DNA from: Methylocystis sp.
GTDB taxonomy: Bacteria > Pseudomonadota > Alphaproteobacteria > Rhizobiales > Beijerinckiaceae
Length of the DNA: 43,157 nt
NCBI GenBank assembly: GCA_020252485.1
Contig: JADCCX010000065.1
Coordinates: 1 to 43,157 of the forward strand
Direction of reading: 5' to 3'
The notes below the pieces were generated by a model that worked only from the letters and a program-made list of their open reading frames with translations, was not told the DNA's origin and made no database searches. The position numbers were made by a program, and so were the translations under genes. Shown here piece after piece: positions 17,531 to 25,324 of the stretch; the stretch's first letter is position 1, and each line of letters opens with the position of its first letter.

Positions 17531-19690
17531 GTGACGGGTTCCGGCGCAGCATTCTTCAGCCCCATGTGGTTTCGCGTCGCCAAGCTGCGCCCCAGGCTGC
17601 GGCCTGATGTGAGGGTGCGGCGGCATCGCTATCGTGGCGAGGTCTGGTATGTCATTGCCGATGGCTCCACCGGCCAGCTGCACCGTTTCACCGTGGCCGC
17701 CTTTGACCTGATCGGCAGGATGAATGGCACGCAAAGCATCGGCGACATCTGGAAGGAGCTGGTCCGAAAAACAGGCCGGGATGCGCCATCGCAGGGCGAG
17801 GTGATCCAACTGCTTGCGCAACTGCACCGGGCGGATCTCCTGCACACCGACGTCCCGCCGGACATCGCGGAACTCGAAAACCGATCCCGCAAGCGCCAGA
17901 CCGCCACCTTCCTGGCCCCCATCAAGAACCCGCTTTCAATTCGTCTGCCCCTGGGAAACCCCGATGCGCTGCTGGATCACTTGCAGCCGCTCGCGCGCCT
18001 GATATTCTCTCCGCTGGGCTTGCTACTCTGGTTTCTTGTCATCGCTGCCGCGCTGCTCGCCGGAGCGATCCATTACACCGATTTCACGCATAATCTCAGC
18101 GATCGGGTTCTCAGCACCGGCAATCTGCTGCTGATCGCACTGCTGCACCCCTTGATGAAGCTCGTGCATGAACTTGGACATGGCCTGGCTGCCAAGGCTT
18201 TCGGGGCGCGCATCAACGGCATCGGCATCATGCTGCTGATTCTCATGCCTATGCCTTATGTGGACGCATCCGATGCGGGCCTGCTCGCCAATCGTTATCA
18301 CCGCGCCATCATCGCCGCCGCCGGGATGATGTTCGAGCTGTTCATCGCCGCGCTCGCCATGTTCATTTGGATGATCGTCGAGCCAGGCACATTGACGCGC
18401 GCCGTCGCCTTCAACGTCATCGTCATCGGCGGTGCGAGCACCCTGCTGTTCAACCTGAACCCATTGCTCAGGTTCGACGGGTACTTCATCTTGTGCGATC
18501 TCCTGCAGTCGCCCAACCTTGGCACACGATCCAATGCATTGTGGATCTGGCTCGCGAAGCAAAAACTGCTTGGCCTGACGAATGCAGCGCCGCCGCGCAT
18601 TGGCCGCGGAGAGGTGGCGCTGCTCGCGCTCTACGCGCCGCTGGCGCTCGCCTATCGCATCGTGCTCGGAATCGGCATCGCGCTGTTCGTCGCACAAGCC
18701 TATTTCGTCATCGGCGTCATCCTTGGCCTTCTTTCGCTTGCGCAGACGCTGCTCTGGCCCTTGCTGAAGGGGCTGCGTTACCTTGCCGGCGACCCGGAAC
18801 TGGCTGAACGGCGCATGCGCGCGATCGGCCTGACCTTGGCGGGTATCGTCGCCCTCATGTGCCTTGTCTGGCTCGCGCCATTTCCCCACAAGACCAGCGC
18901 CCAGGGGGTCGTGTGGCTGCCGCAAGGCGCTCACGTAAGGGCCACCGCCACCGGCTACGTCACCGAGCTGCATGGAGTGCCGGATCAGCCGGTCACTTTC
19001 GGATCGCCCCTCCTGACCTTGAACGATCCAGCCCTGCATGCCCGGCTCAAGGTGCTTGAGGCCCGGGCCCGGATGCTCGAACTTCAGGCCAATGCCGAAT
19101 GGGTCACCAATCGCTCGGCGAGCCAGGTGACCGAGGCGGAGCTGGCCCAGGCGCGCCGCGCGGTGGAGCACCTTCGTGAACAGCGTGATCGGTTGCAAAT
19201 CACGAGCAAGGCAGAGGGTCACCTCACAATCTTGCGCGCAGATGATCTGCCGGGCCGCTTTGTGCGGGAAGGCGATGTGATCGGCTATGTGCTTCCCGCC
19301 CGGTCCGATACCATTCGCGTGGTAGTCGAGCAGGCCGAGGCTGATCTCATCCGCAGCCGACTGCGCAGTGTGAGCATCCGGATTGCCGATGGCTCTGGGC
19401 GCATTCTCCCGACGGAAATCCTGCGAGATTATCCGGCTGGCACGCGCGTTCTGCCAAGCCCTGCGCTTGGCCCGGAAGGCGGCGGACCGATCACGATCGA
19501 CACAACACGAAACGACAACCCGCAGACATTGCACCGCCTTTTCGAGCTCGACCTGGTGCTGCCGCCGAATGTCGCAGGCGCGTATTTCGGCACCCGTGTC
19601 CATGTCCAGTTTCGACTCGAGCCCGAACCGTTGGGCTGGCAACTTTATCGCGCCGCGCGCCTTCTGCTGCTTCGGCGTCTGGAAGTGTGA
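17531..19690 (+). CDS. PqqD-like/M50 metalloprotease/HlyD fusion
   Basis: A 719-residue polytopic membrane protein. Residues about 20-110 resemble a PqqD-like peptide-binding domain (RYRGEVWYVIADGSTGQ, then a helical part). The middle is an M50 site-2-protease-like domain with several membrane spans, zinc motif HELGH at 213-217 and the second conserved motif NLNPLLRFDG at 308-317 with Asp316. After spans near 375-460, the C-terminal third is HlyD-like: lipoyl halves near 475-505 and 555-590 around a short coiled coil. M50 proteases cut substrates within or near the membrane; PqqD domains bind peptide substrates in RiPP pathways. Together with the giant protein this suggests substrate recognition, trimming and export (inference). 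The GTG start at 17531 fits the usual N-terminus of this fusion family (FFSPMWFRVAKLRPRLR). Only 4 bp separate its stop from the SecA-like gene. Confidence 0.85.
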   Translation: MTGSGAAFFSPMWFRVAKLRPRLRPDVRVRRHRYRGEVWYVIADGSTGQLHRFTVAAFDLIGRMNGTQSIGDIWKELVRKTGRDAPSQGEVIQLLAQLHRADLLHTDVPPDIAELENRSRKRQTATFLAPIKNPLSIRLPLGNPDALLDHLQPLARLIFSPLGLLLWFLVIAAALLAGAIHYTDFTHNLSDRVLSTGNLLLIALLHPLMKLVHELGHGLAAKAFGARINGIGIMLLILMPMPYVDASDAGLLANRYHRAIIAAAGMMFELFIAALAMFIWMIVEPGTLTRAVAFNVIVIGGASTLLFNLNPLLRFDGYFILCDLLQSPNLGTRSNALWIWLAKQKLLGLTNAAPPRIGRGEVALLALYAPLALAYRIVLGIGIALFVAQAYFVIGVILGLLSLAQTLLWPLLKGLRYLAGDPELAERRMRAIGLTLAGIVALMCLVWLAPFPHKTSAQGVVWLPQGAHVRATATGYVTELHGVPDQPVTFGSPLLTLNDPALHARLKVLEARARMLELQANAEWVTNRSASQVTEAELAQARRAVEHLREQRDRLQITSKAEGHLTILRADDLPGRFVREGDVIGYVLPARSDTIRVVVEQAEADLIRSRLRSVSIRIADGSGRILPTEILRDYPAGTRVLPSPALGPEGGGPITIDTTRNDNPQTLHRLFELDLVLPPNVAGAYFGTRVHVQFRLEPEPLGWQLYRAARLLLLRRLEV

Positions 19691-19694
19691 ACAC

Positions 19695-21668
19695 ATGGGC
19701 CCACCTGCTGCGGAAATGCGATTCACCCCCTTCCCGGAGCGTCGCCTTGAAACGAAAGATGGCCCTCTCGACCGCGCAGCACGCTCGCTGCACGGCATCA
19801 TCGCCGCGCGCTTCCTCGCCCGGCGTGCGGCCCTGCGGAGCCGGGCCCATGCCGTAATGATTCTGGAGACGGAGATCGCTGCACTTGCTTCGCCAGCCAT
19901 GACGGCGGCGGCCACGGAGCTGCGTCAGCTTCTGCGTGGCCGGAAGCCAGATCCGTTCGCCATCACCAAGGCTTTCGCACTGGTGCGCGAAGCGACATGG
20001 CGGCAATTCGGTTTTCGTCATCATCTATCGCAGCTCATGGGGGGGTTTGCGCTTCTTGATGGGCGCATGGTGGAAATGGCCACCGGCGAGGGAAAAACAG
20101 TTACCGCCCTGCTCGCAGCCGTCGTGCAGGCGCTTGCGGGTCGTCGGGTGCATGTCATTACGGCCAATGAGTATCTGGCGGAGCGCGACCGGGATGGGCT
20201 GGCGCCGATCTTCGAGCTTTTCGATATCTCGGTCGGTCTGATCCGCCCTGACAGCTCTCGCGAAGAACGCCGAACGGCCTATGCCTGTGACGTGACCTAC
20301 TGTACGGCGAAGGATGTCGTTTTCGACTATCTGCGCGACCGCATCGCACTTGGGCGTCGTCGAAAACGTGCCGATTGGCTCATAGGCCGGGCGTTCGGCG
20401 ACTCCCCCGACCAGTGCGTCCTGCGCGGGCTGGATTGCGCCATCATTGATGAAGCGGACAACACATTGATCGACGAGGCGGGCTTGCCGCTGATCATCTC
20501 TGGCTCGACAGACGACGCGGTGCCGGAGGAAGTATACGAAAAGATCCTGGTTTTCGCAGGCGGTCTGGACCCGCAGGAGGACTTCAGGATCGAGGAAGCA
20601 GGGCGGCGTGCCGTGTTGACCGATCGAGGCCGCGCTCAGCTTGACGCTGTGGCGGAATGGCTGCCTTCGCCCTGGTCGGCCCTTAAGGCCTGCGAGCATT
20701 TGACAATCCAGGCATTGCAAGCCTTGCATCTCTTCGCCCGCGACGTGCATTACTTTGTTGCCGATGATAAGGTGCAAATCATCGACGACTTCACGGGCCG
20801 GGCGATGCCCGACAGGACCTGGAGCCTTGGGCTGCACCAGTTCATTGAGTTCAAGGAAGGCCTGCCGACCTCGCAAGAGCGGCGAACAGCTGCCCAGCTG
20901 ACGTTCCAGCGGTTCTTCCCGCGCTACCGCCATCTGTCGGGCATGAGCGGGACGGTGCTTGAGGTCGCAGGAGAAATCTCTCGCGTCTATGGTTTGCGCA
21001 CGATCCGCATTCCGATCGCTCAGCCATCCGGCTTGCAGCATCGCGGCACACGCCTCTTGCCGACCGAGACGGAAAAGTGGGCAGCTGTCGCCGAGCGGGC
21101 TGCGCAGCTTGCCAGCACCGAAAAGCGCCCGGTCCTGATCGGCACGCGTTCCGTTGCCGCATCGGAGCGCATTAGCGCCGCCCTTGCGGCGCGTGGGCAG
21201 CCGCATGAGGTCTTGAGCGCCCGGCAGAACAGCGACGAAGCAATCAGGGTCCGCATGGCAGGCGAAGCCGGACGCATAACCATCGCAACCAACATCGCCG
21301 GCCGCGGCACTGACATACCAGTCAGCGACCACGTTGCCTCGATGGGCGGGCTGCATGTCATCTTGACGGAGTTCAACGAAGCACGCCGCATTGATCGGCA
21401 GCTATACGGGCGAACCGCGCGCAAGGGCCAGGCTGGATCGTGCGAGGCGATCGTCAGCCTGGAGGATGATCTTTTCCGGCGTTACCTTGCGTCGTTCCTG
21501 GTGAACGCCGTCAAACATCTGCCGCAGGCTGTCCTGACGCGGTTGGGGGATGCGCTTCGCCAACGGGCGCAGACCCGCGCCGAGCGTCGAAGCGCAATGC
21601 TGCGTGGGATCGCGCAGGAAGCGGATCGGCGCCACGAGCAGTCCCTCGCCTTCGCCGGTCAGGAGTAA
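19695..21668 (+). CDS. Truncated SecA-like translocase ATPase
   Basis: A 657-residue SecA-family ATPase, compared with about 850-900 residues for housekeeping SecA. Walker A is TGEGKT (130-135). Motif II reads DEAD (252-255) followed by NTLIDEAGLPLIISG, where canonical SecA has DEVD. A shortened preprotein cross-linking region follows. The segment VHYFVADDKVQIIDDFTGRA starts at 351, and the second motor domain ends with NIAGRGTD (533-540) and an arginine-finger-like RIDRQLYGRTARKGQAG. The protein stops after what looks like the long scaffold helix. It therefore lacks the helical wing, the two-helix finger and the zinc-binding tail. The frame extends upstream to 19383 inside the M50 gene, but ATG 19695 is 10 nt after GGAAG and gives a 4-bp gap, so I take it as the start. 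It probably powers export of the LEPR-XLL protein; a role in general secretion is unlikely. Confidence 0.9.
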   Translation: MGPPAAEMRFTPFPERRLETKDGPLDRAARSLHGIIAARFLARRAALRSRAHAVMILETEIAALASPAMTAAATELRQLLRGRKPDPFAITKAFALVREATWRQFGFRHHLSQLMGGFALLDGRMVEMATGEGKTVTALLAAVVQALAGRRVHVITANEYLAERDRDGLAPIFELFDISVGLIRPDSSREERRTAYACDVTYCTAKDVVFDYLRDRIALGRRRKRADWLIGRAFGDSPDQCVLRGLDCAIIDEADNTLIDEAGLPLIISGSTDDAVPEEVYEKILVFAGGLDPQEDFRIEEAGRRAVLTDRGRAQLDAVAEWLPSPWSALKACEHLTIQALQALHLFARDVHYFVADDKVQIIDDFTGRAMPDRTWSLGLHQFIEFKEGLPTSQERRTAAQLTFQRFFPRYRHLSGMSGTVLEVAGEISRVYGLRTIRIPIAQPSGLQHRGTRLLPTETEKWAAVAERAAQLASTEKRPVLIGTRSVAASERISAALAARGQPHEVLSARQNSDEAIRVRMAGEAGRITIATNIAGRGTDIPVSDHVASMGGLHVILTEFNEARRIDRQLYGRTARKGQAGSCEAIVSLEDDLFRRYLASFLVNAVKHLPQAVLTRLGDALRQRAQTRAERRSAMLRGIAQEADRRHEQSLAFAGQE

Positions 21669-21956
21669 TGTCACCATGTCCGTCGTCAAATGATTTGAGA
21701 CCGAGCGGCTTTCTGCCCACTGGACTGGCGCAGTCATGTGTGGACAGCTCCTTTGGGACAAGGATGTAAGTTAAGCTTCGGTTCGAGACAGGGATCGGTC
21801 CTGTGTCCGGCCTGTTGACGCGGTTTGATGACCACTGGCCCCGATGGTGAATGCTAGAGCGGTTGCCGATCTGACTGAATCAGATCGGCCGCTCTAAGCT
21901 CTTGATTTACCGCATTTTCTTTCGAAGAACCGGTATCCACTTCTTCGGAAAATGCT
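21669..21956. other. Gap ending the secretion cassette
   Basis: No gene is seen between the SecA-like gene and the convergent membrane-protein gene. A weak inverted repeat (ACAGG/CCTGT) lies near 21789-21805, and the final 100 bp form a palindromic element. I found no clear rho-independent terminator with a T-run on the + strand. Confidence 0.5.
21856..21955. repeat. Double palindromic intergenic element
   Basis: Two nested hairpins stand side by side. The first pairs 21856-21874 with 21880-21895 (AGAGCGG..CCGATCTGA with TCAGATCGGCCGCTCT). The second pairs GCATTTTC (21912-21919) with GAAAATGC (21948-21955) and CGAAGAA (21923-21929) with TTCTTCG (21941-21947) around CCGGTATCCAC. The second hairpin matches, from memory, a dispersed element frequent between genes in Hyphomicrobiales. 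It ends 2 bp before the stop codon of the minus-strand gene and may act as a 3' end for both convergent transcripts. Confidence 0.85.
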
Positions 21957-22424
21957 CTATCGAACAATACGCTGGCGCCAGATGCCGAGGACGACATTGG
22001 CGGTCGCGATGGCCAACAGGAACCACATGGTCGCGGCCGTGCCCTGGGAGACGCCTTCGAGCCTGGCCGGGTCGAAACGGCCGGCAATGGCCTCGGCGCT
22101 AAGCCGGGCCTCTTCCTGGATCGGGCCGAGGGCATGCAGGCCGCCGGCGAAGACGAGGATGCCCGACGCGGCCTTGATCCAGGCCCAGCCCGCATTGTGG
22201 AAGGCCGGGGTCACGGCGAGGGCCAGGAGGCCCGGAACCAGCGTCAGGACGAATGACGGAAAGAGCACCCATTTCGCGATCATGCCCATCGCGCCAAGGA
22301 TGAGCGCGTAGCTCGCAAGCGAACTCGGCGGAGGCGCGAGGTTCTCGAGCACGAGCAGGCATGCGAGCGAGCCCATGAAACCGACCGCCCCCATTGTATG
22401 AAGAAACTTGAGCAGCCGCTGCAT
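21957..22424 (-). CDS. Small four-helix integral membrane protein
   Basis: A 155-residue protein with about four hydrophobic spans, near 8-27, 38-62, 78-98 and 131-150. A short cytoplasmic or periplasmic stretch containing EEARLSAEAIAGRFDP lies between the third and fourth. It resembles DUF2269-type predicted membrane proteins in size and span pattern, but I cannot name it further. The start is ATG at 22424. It stands alone: convergent to the SecA-like gene and divergent from the amino-acid transporter. No function can be assigned. Confidence 0.7.
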   Translation of the reverse strand: MQRLLKFLHTMGAVGFMGSLACLLVLENLAPPPSSLASYALILGAMGMIAKWVLFPSFVLTLVPGLLALAVTPAFHNAGWAWIKAASGILVFAGGLHALGPIQEEARLSAEAIAGRFDPARLEGVSQGTAATMWFLLAIATANVVLGIWRQRIVR

Positions 22425-23002
22425 GGCGTCCCGTAGACAGGTTGTTCCGAAGAGGCTTCACGCCCGACGATCAAGGGAATAGCACAGCAGCGCCGGAACG
22501 GCCACCGGTGCGGCTGTCGATGCGCCGGAAGGCAGGCTTAACCGGGGGCATTGTCAGATTAAACCGGAAGTGCATTCTCAGATCCGGTCGTTTGTTCTGT
22601 CCTGGCGCGGTCTGCTGGGTATTTTCCTGCAGAATGTGTTTATCTCGCCCAATGCGAAAAGGATTGGGAGTCGGATCTTGAGTGATCGAGTTTTCTCTGA
22701 CAGCGCCCGACTTTCGTCGGCTCGGTGCGTTTGAACAGGCGCCTTATCGACAGTTCGGTCTTCAGGCTTGCAATCACCATCCGACCGCGTTCACCAGCTT
22801 GACCTTGACTTCATTCAGGCCGCCAGAGGCGCTGACGGGGAACGCTGGAAGACTGGCGTAACGCGGCCGCAAAATGAGCCCTGGAAGGCCACGGCGAATC
22901 AATCAGAACTTGCCTCTATGGCACAATATCTGCTTCGATAGGGATGGAACGCCGGGGAGGTCCGGACGTCCGCAACCCGGTACTCACGAGGGACAGAGTC
23001 AC
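22425..23002. other. 580-bp intergenic region before aapJ
   Basis: No supported gene. Short open frames exist on both strands (for example 22442-22681 and a GTG frame 22682-22861 on +), without recognisable domains or good ribosome-binding sites. It must contain the divergent promoters for the membrane-protein gene and aapJ. A small CCGAC-TTTC-GTCGG hairpin lies near 22707-22720. The length and the unsupported frames suggest a decayed gene. Confidence 0.4.
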
Positions 23003-24028
23003 ATGCTCAAGACAATCCTATCTTTTGTGGCGATGACTGCGGCAGCGGCCGCAACCGCTCCGGCGCAGGCTCAGGCCACGCTCAATCAGGTCAAGGCCCG
23101 CGGCAGCCTCAATTGCCAGGTCGGAACGCCCACGGCGGGCTTCTACGCCCTTGCGGCGGATGGGACATGGTCCGGCATGGACGTCGACATGTGCCGCGCC
23201 GTCGCTGCTGCGGTCTTCAACGATCCGAAGAAGGTGCAGTTCCAGTCCGTCACCTCGGCTGTTCGCTTCACATCGCTGGCGAACGGCGAATCCGACATGC
23301 TGTCACGCACCACCACCTGGACGGCCGTGCGCGATACGCAGCTCGGCCTCGAATTCGCGGGCATCAATTTCTATGACGGCCAGGGCCTGATGGTGCCGAA
23401 GGCCGCCAACATCAAATCCGCCAAGGAATTGAACAATGCCACCGTCTGCGTGCTGACCGGCACCACGACCGAACTCAACATCGCGGATTTCTACCGCGCC
23501 AACAACATGACCTTCAAGGCGGTCACCGCCGAGAACGAGAACGTGCTGATCACCACCTATCTGGGCGGCGGCTGCGATGTCTACACGAACGACAAATCGG
23601 GCCTCGCCGCCATCCGTTCGGCTTTCCCGAAGCCTGACGAGCACATGATCCTGCCCGAGACGATCTCCAAGGAGCCGCTCGGACCGGTGGTGCGGCACGG
23701 CGACCAGAATTGGGGCGACATCGTCCGCTGGACGCTGAACGGCCTGATCGAAGCCGAAGAGGGCGGCGTCACCTCGGCCAATGTCGATGAGATGCTGAAG
23801 TCGACCAATCCCGCCATCAAGCGTCTGCTGGGCGTCGAGGGCAACATCGGCGAGGGCATGGGCCTGACGAAGGATTTCATGGTCCGCGTCATCAAGGGCG
23901 TCGGCAATTACGGCGAAATCTACGAGCGGAACGTCGGCGCCAAGACGCCGGTGAACATCCCGCGCGACGGCTCTCTGAACGCCCTGTGGACCAAGGGCGG
24001 CATCCTTTACGCGCCTCCCTTCCGCTGA
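23003..24028 (+). CDS. aapJ: General L-amino-acid ABC transporter binding protein
   Basis: A 341-residue periplasmic solute-binding protein of the AapJ/BztA type, which delivers a broad range of L-amino acids to a membrane permease pair. A signal peptide covers about residues 1-23, with cleavage near AQA. The mature chain starts TLNQVKARGSLNCQVGTPTAGF, and family signatures include GMDVDMCRAVAAAVF and a C-terminal GGILYAPPFR. The start ATG 23003 is preceded by GAGGGA about 9 nt upstream and gives the usual family length; an upstream in-frame start at 22874 would place the signal peptide internally and is rejected. The gene is first of a four-gene operon. A hairpin just after its stop probably protects the 5' segment of the transcript so that binding protein is made in excess. 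Confidence 0.95.
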   Translation: MLKTILSFVAMTAAAAATAPAQAQATLNQVKARGSLNCQVGTPTAGFYALAADGTWSGMDVDMCRAVAAAVFNDPKKVQFQSVTSAVRFTSLANGESDMLSRTTTWTAVRDTQLGLEFAGINFYDGQGLMVPKAANIKSAKELNNATVCVLTGTTTELNIADFYRANNMTFKAVTAENENVLITTYLGGGCDVYTNDKSGLAAIRSAFPKPDEHMILPETISKEPLGPVVRHGDQNWGDIVRWTLNGLIEAEEGGVTSANVDEMLKSTNPAIKRLLGVEGNIGEGMGLTKDFMVRVIKGVGNYGEIYERNVGAKTPVNIPRDGSLNALWTKGGILYAPPFR

Positions 24029-24038
24029 GAAGAACCGC

Positions 24039-24068
24039 TTCAGGCGGAGGGCGCCCCCTCCGTCTGAA
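24039..24068 (+). promoter_or_regulatory. Intercistronic hairpin between aapJ and aapQ
   Basis: TTCAGGCGGAGGG (24039-24051) pairs with CCCTCCGTCTGAA (24056-24068) around a 4-base loop, with one G-T type mismatch. No T-run follows, so it is not a classical terminator. Its place after a binding-protein gene fits an RNA-stabilising or partial-termination element that gives unequal expression within the operon. Confidence 0.75.
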
Positions 24069-24118
24069 CGCGCGATCCTGAGCGGGTATAGCGGTTTCTC
24101 CTAAAGCGCGGACGCACC

Positions 24119-25321
24119 ATGGCCTTGACGGATTCGGGAAGCATGATCGCCCAGCCCCGGCAGGGCCAGGGCTCGCTGCTCAACAACGCCGCCTTCCGTG
24201 CAGGCGTCTATCAGGCGATCACCCTCGCGGTGGTGATCGGCGGGTTCTGGTATCTGGTGAACAACACCATCACCAACATGTCGCAGCGCGGCATGGCCGC
24301 CGGTTTCGATTTCCTCACTGCATCGGCCGGTTTCTCCGTCAGCTTCACGCTGATCCCCTACAAGGAAAGCGACAGCTACTGGCGCGTCTTCCAGGTCGGC
24401 ATGGCGAACACACTGCTTGTCGCCGCCGTCTCCGCCGCTCTCGCCACGGCCATGGGACTGATCATCGGCCTCGCACGCCTGTCGAACAACTGGGTCATCC
24501 GCAATCTCTCCCGCTGGTATGTGGAGATCCTGCGCAATACGCCCCTGCTGCTGCAGATCATCGCCTGGTATTTCGGCGTTTTCACCTTGCTGCCCAATCC
24601 GCGGGCAAGCATGAACTGGAGCGACACCTTCTTCCTCAACAACCGCGGGCTCTACTTCCCCGCGCCGGTTCCCGAAAGCGGCTTCGGCATCTTCCTTGCC
24701 ATTCTCGCCATCAGCATCGCCGGCGCAGCGGGGGTGATCCTCTGGGGACGGCGCAGGCGCCTGCTGACGGGCCGCATTGCTCCTGTCGCCCTGCCCGCGC
24801 TCGCCGCAATGGTCATCGTGCCTGCGCTGGCGTTTCTCGCGCTCGGCAGCCCGCTTGCTTTCGACAGGCCGGCGCTGCAGGGCTTCAATTTCCGCGGCGG
24901 CATCAATGTGCCCCCCGCCTTCTGCGCCCTCGTCATCGCGCTCTCGGTTTATACCTCCTGCTTCATCGCGGAAACCATCCGCGCCGGCATCCAGTCCGTC
25001 GGCCGCGGGCAGACGGAGGCGGCCAAGGCGCTCGGCGTCTCATCCTCGCGCACCATGCAATCCATCATCCTGCCGCAGGCGCTGCGCGTCATCATCCCGC
25101 CTTCGATCAGCCAATATCTCAACCTCACCAAGAACTCCTCGCTCGCGATCGCGATCGGCTTCCCCGATCTCGTGAGCGTCTGGATGAATACGGCGCTCAA
25201 TCAATCCGGCCGCGCCATTCCGATCGTCGCCATGACGATGGCCTTCTATTGCGTGGTGAGCCTCAGCGTCTCGCTGCTGCTCAACATCTATAACCGCCGC
25301 GTTCTTCTGAAGGAGCGCTGA
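24119..25321 (+). CDS. aapQ: General L-amino-acid ABC transporter permease AapQ
   Basis: A 400-residue inner-membrane permease, the usual length for AapQ/BztB. It has an N-terminal span (about 28-48), a membrane core with several further spans, a large insertion typical of this pair, and a C-terminal EAA loop (EAAKALGVSSSRTMQSIILP) that contacts the ATPase. It pairs with AapM to form the channel. The ATG at 24119 lies 90 bp after the aapJ stop, downstream of the hairpin, and the stop is 3 bp from aapM, so translation of the pair is linked. Confidence 0.93.
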   Translation: MALTDSGSMIAQPRQGQGSLLNNAAFRAGVYQAITLAVVIGGFWYLVNNTITNMSQRGMAAGFDFLTASAGFSVSFTLIPYKESDSYWRVFQVGMANTLLVAAVSAALATAMGLIIGLARLSNNWVIRNLSRWYVEILRNTPLLLQIIAWYFGVFTLLPNPRASMNWSDTFFLNNRGLYFPAPVPESGFGIFLAILAISIAGAAGVILWGRRRRLLTGRIAPVALPALAAMVIVPALAFLALGSPLAFDRPALQGFNFRGGINVPPAFCALVIALSVYTSCFIAETIRAGIQSVGRGQTEAAKALGVSSSRTMQSIILPQALRVIIPPSISQYLNLTKNSSLAIAIGFPDLVSVWMNTALNQSGRAIPIVAMTMAFYCVVSLSVSLLLNIYNRRVLLKER

Positions 25322-25324
25322 GCC

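Noticed and set aside
19383-19694. N-terminal extension of the SecA-like gene
   Set aside because: It overlaps the M50-HlyD gene in another frame; ATG 19695 has a good ribosome-binding site and lies 4 bp after the previous stop.
18023-19915. 630-codon minus-strand frame antisense to the M50-HlyD gene
   Set aside because: Its composition is a mirror of the sense gene, with no domain; the sense strand has zinc and lipoyl motifs.
21730-21855. Possible insertion-sequence scar after the SecA-like gene
   Set aside because: No transposase fragment, terminal repeats or target duplication could be shown.
22682-22861. 59-codon GTG frame on + and a short frame on - in the gap before aapJ
   Set aside because: Both read plausibly but neither has a recognisable family or start signals; they cannot both be real, and conservation data would be needed.
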